From Lachnoclostridium sp. (GTDB taxonomy: Bacteria; Bacillota; Clostridia; Lachnospirales; Lachnospiraceae), in NCBI GenBank assembly GCA_021770065.1, contig JAETRR010000002.1, positions 204,450 through 268,449 of the forward strand: 64,000 nt of DNA. Reading direction: 5' to 3'. The notes under the pieces were generated by a model. It searched no databases and was not told the DNA's origin. It was given only the letters and a program-made list of their open reading frames with translations. This document shows positions 63,989 to 64,000 of this stretch, piece by piece (within the stretch, counting starts at the first letter, position 1; every line of letters starts with the position of its first letter). The translations under genes and the position numbers were made by a program.

Positions 63989-64000
63989 TCACTATCAGGA

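Noticed and set aside
1..64000. CRISPR arrays, tRNA or rRNA genes
   Set aside because: No regularly spaced short repeats and no tRNA T-loop/acceptor pairs or rRNA-like stretches were seen on either strand by eye.

Overview
The window looks like chromosome of a low-to-mid GC gut Firmicute, most likely a Lachnospiraceae (Clostridium cluster XIVa) species. Signs of this are the order TIGR03960-type radical SAM protein, DUF2344 protein, RNase G, L21, Prp; a type III glutamine synthetase; a HisZ-HisG fusion with short-form HisG; and a Csp-like subtilase. No rRNA or tRNA gene and no CRISPR array was seen. Most genes lie on the minus strand.

Layout. 1-4.6 kb: ribosomal and RNA-processing block (prp, rplU, rng, DUF2344, radical SAM). 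4.7-8.3 kb: two large polytopic membrane proteins and a small one, probably surface-glycan related. 8.4-14.2 kb: histidine operon (hisZG fusion, an acyltransferase-3 gene, hisD, hisB, hisIE with a HisF-like half-barrel in front) read from a near-consensus promoter. 14.2-20.1 kb: recU, a membrane HELAH metalloprotease, a TPR protein, an MBOAT/SGNH O-acylation pair whose SGNH partner ends in an ILEI/PANDER-like domain, and an RluA-type pseudouridine synthase. 20.2-24.2 kb: a 55-residue gene with its own promoter and terminator, divergent from glnN-purF; glnN has a terminator-like hairpin between promoter and start. 24.4-36.9 kb: a large nucleoside catabolism and uptake cluster (BMP-type binding lipoprotein, YjjI glycyl radical enzyme, Udp, DeoB, Crp/Fnr regulator, YjjW activase, NupOPQ-like ABC transporter, YczE-like protein, DeoD, DeoC). 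37-41.8 kb: a decayed ABC exporter, an HTH/membrane-protein pair and a two-component system. 41.9-47.5 kb: DNA alkylation repair (AlkD-like, Ogt), a phosphatase, and NADP-isocitrate dehydrogenase overlapping a second MBOAT/SGNH pair. 47.7-55.2 kb: Csp-like subtilase, membrane-anchored XRE regulator, RsiV-like lipoprotein, M20 peptidase and a DUF5058 membrane pair.

From about 56.26 kb to the window end lies a mobile element. It carries three tandem large serine recombinases, a DUF6870 gene, a PemK/MazF toxin and, further on, a small HTH regulator divergent from a 76-residue protein across a palindromic operator. It interrupts an S8 peptidase gene at the catalytic Asp motif. Its other end is outside the window.

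Three things deserve most attention: the deo/nup cluster holding both YjjI and YjjW; a roughly 220-bp long-palindrome repeat present twice (24.2 and 38.2 kb) with conserved arm asymmetry and compensating arm changes; and the serine-recombinase element with its own pair of covarying palindromes.
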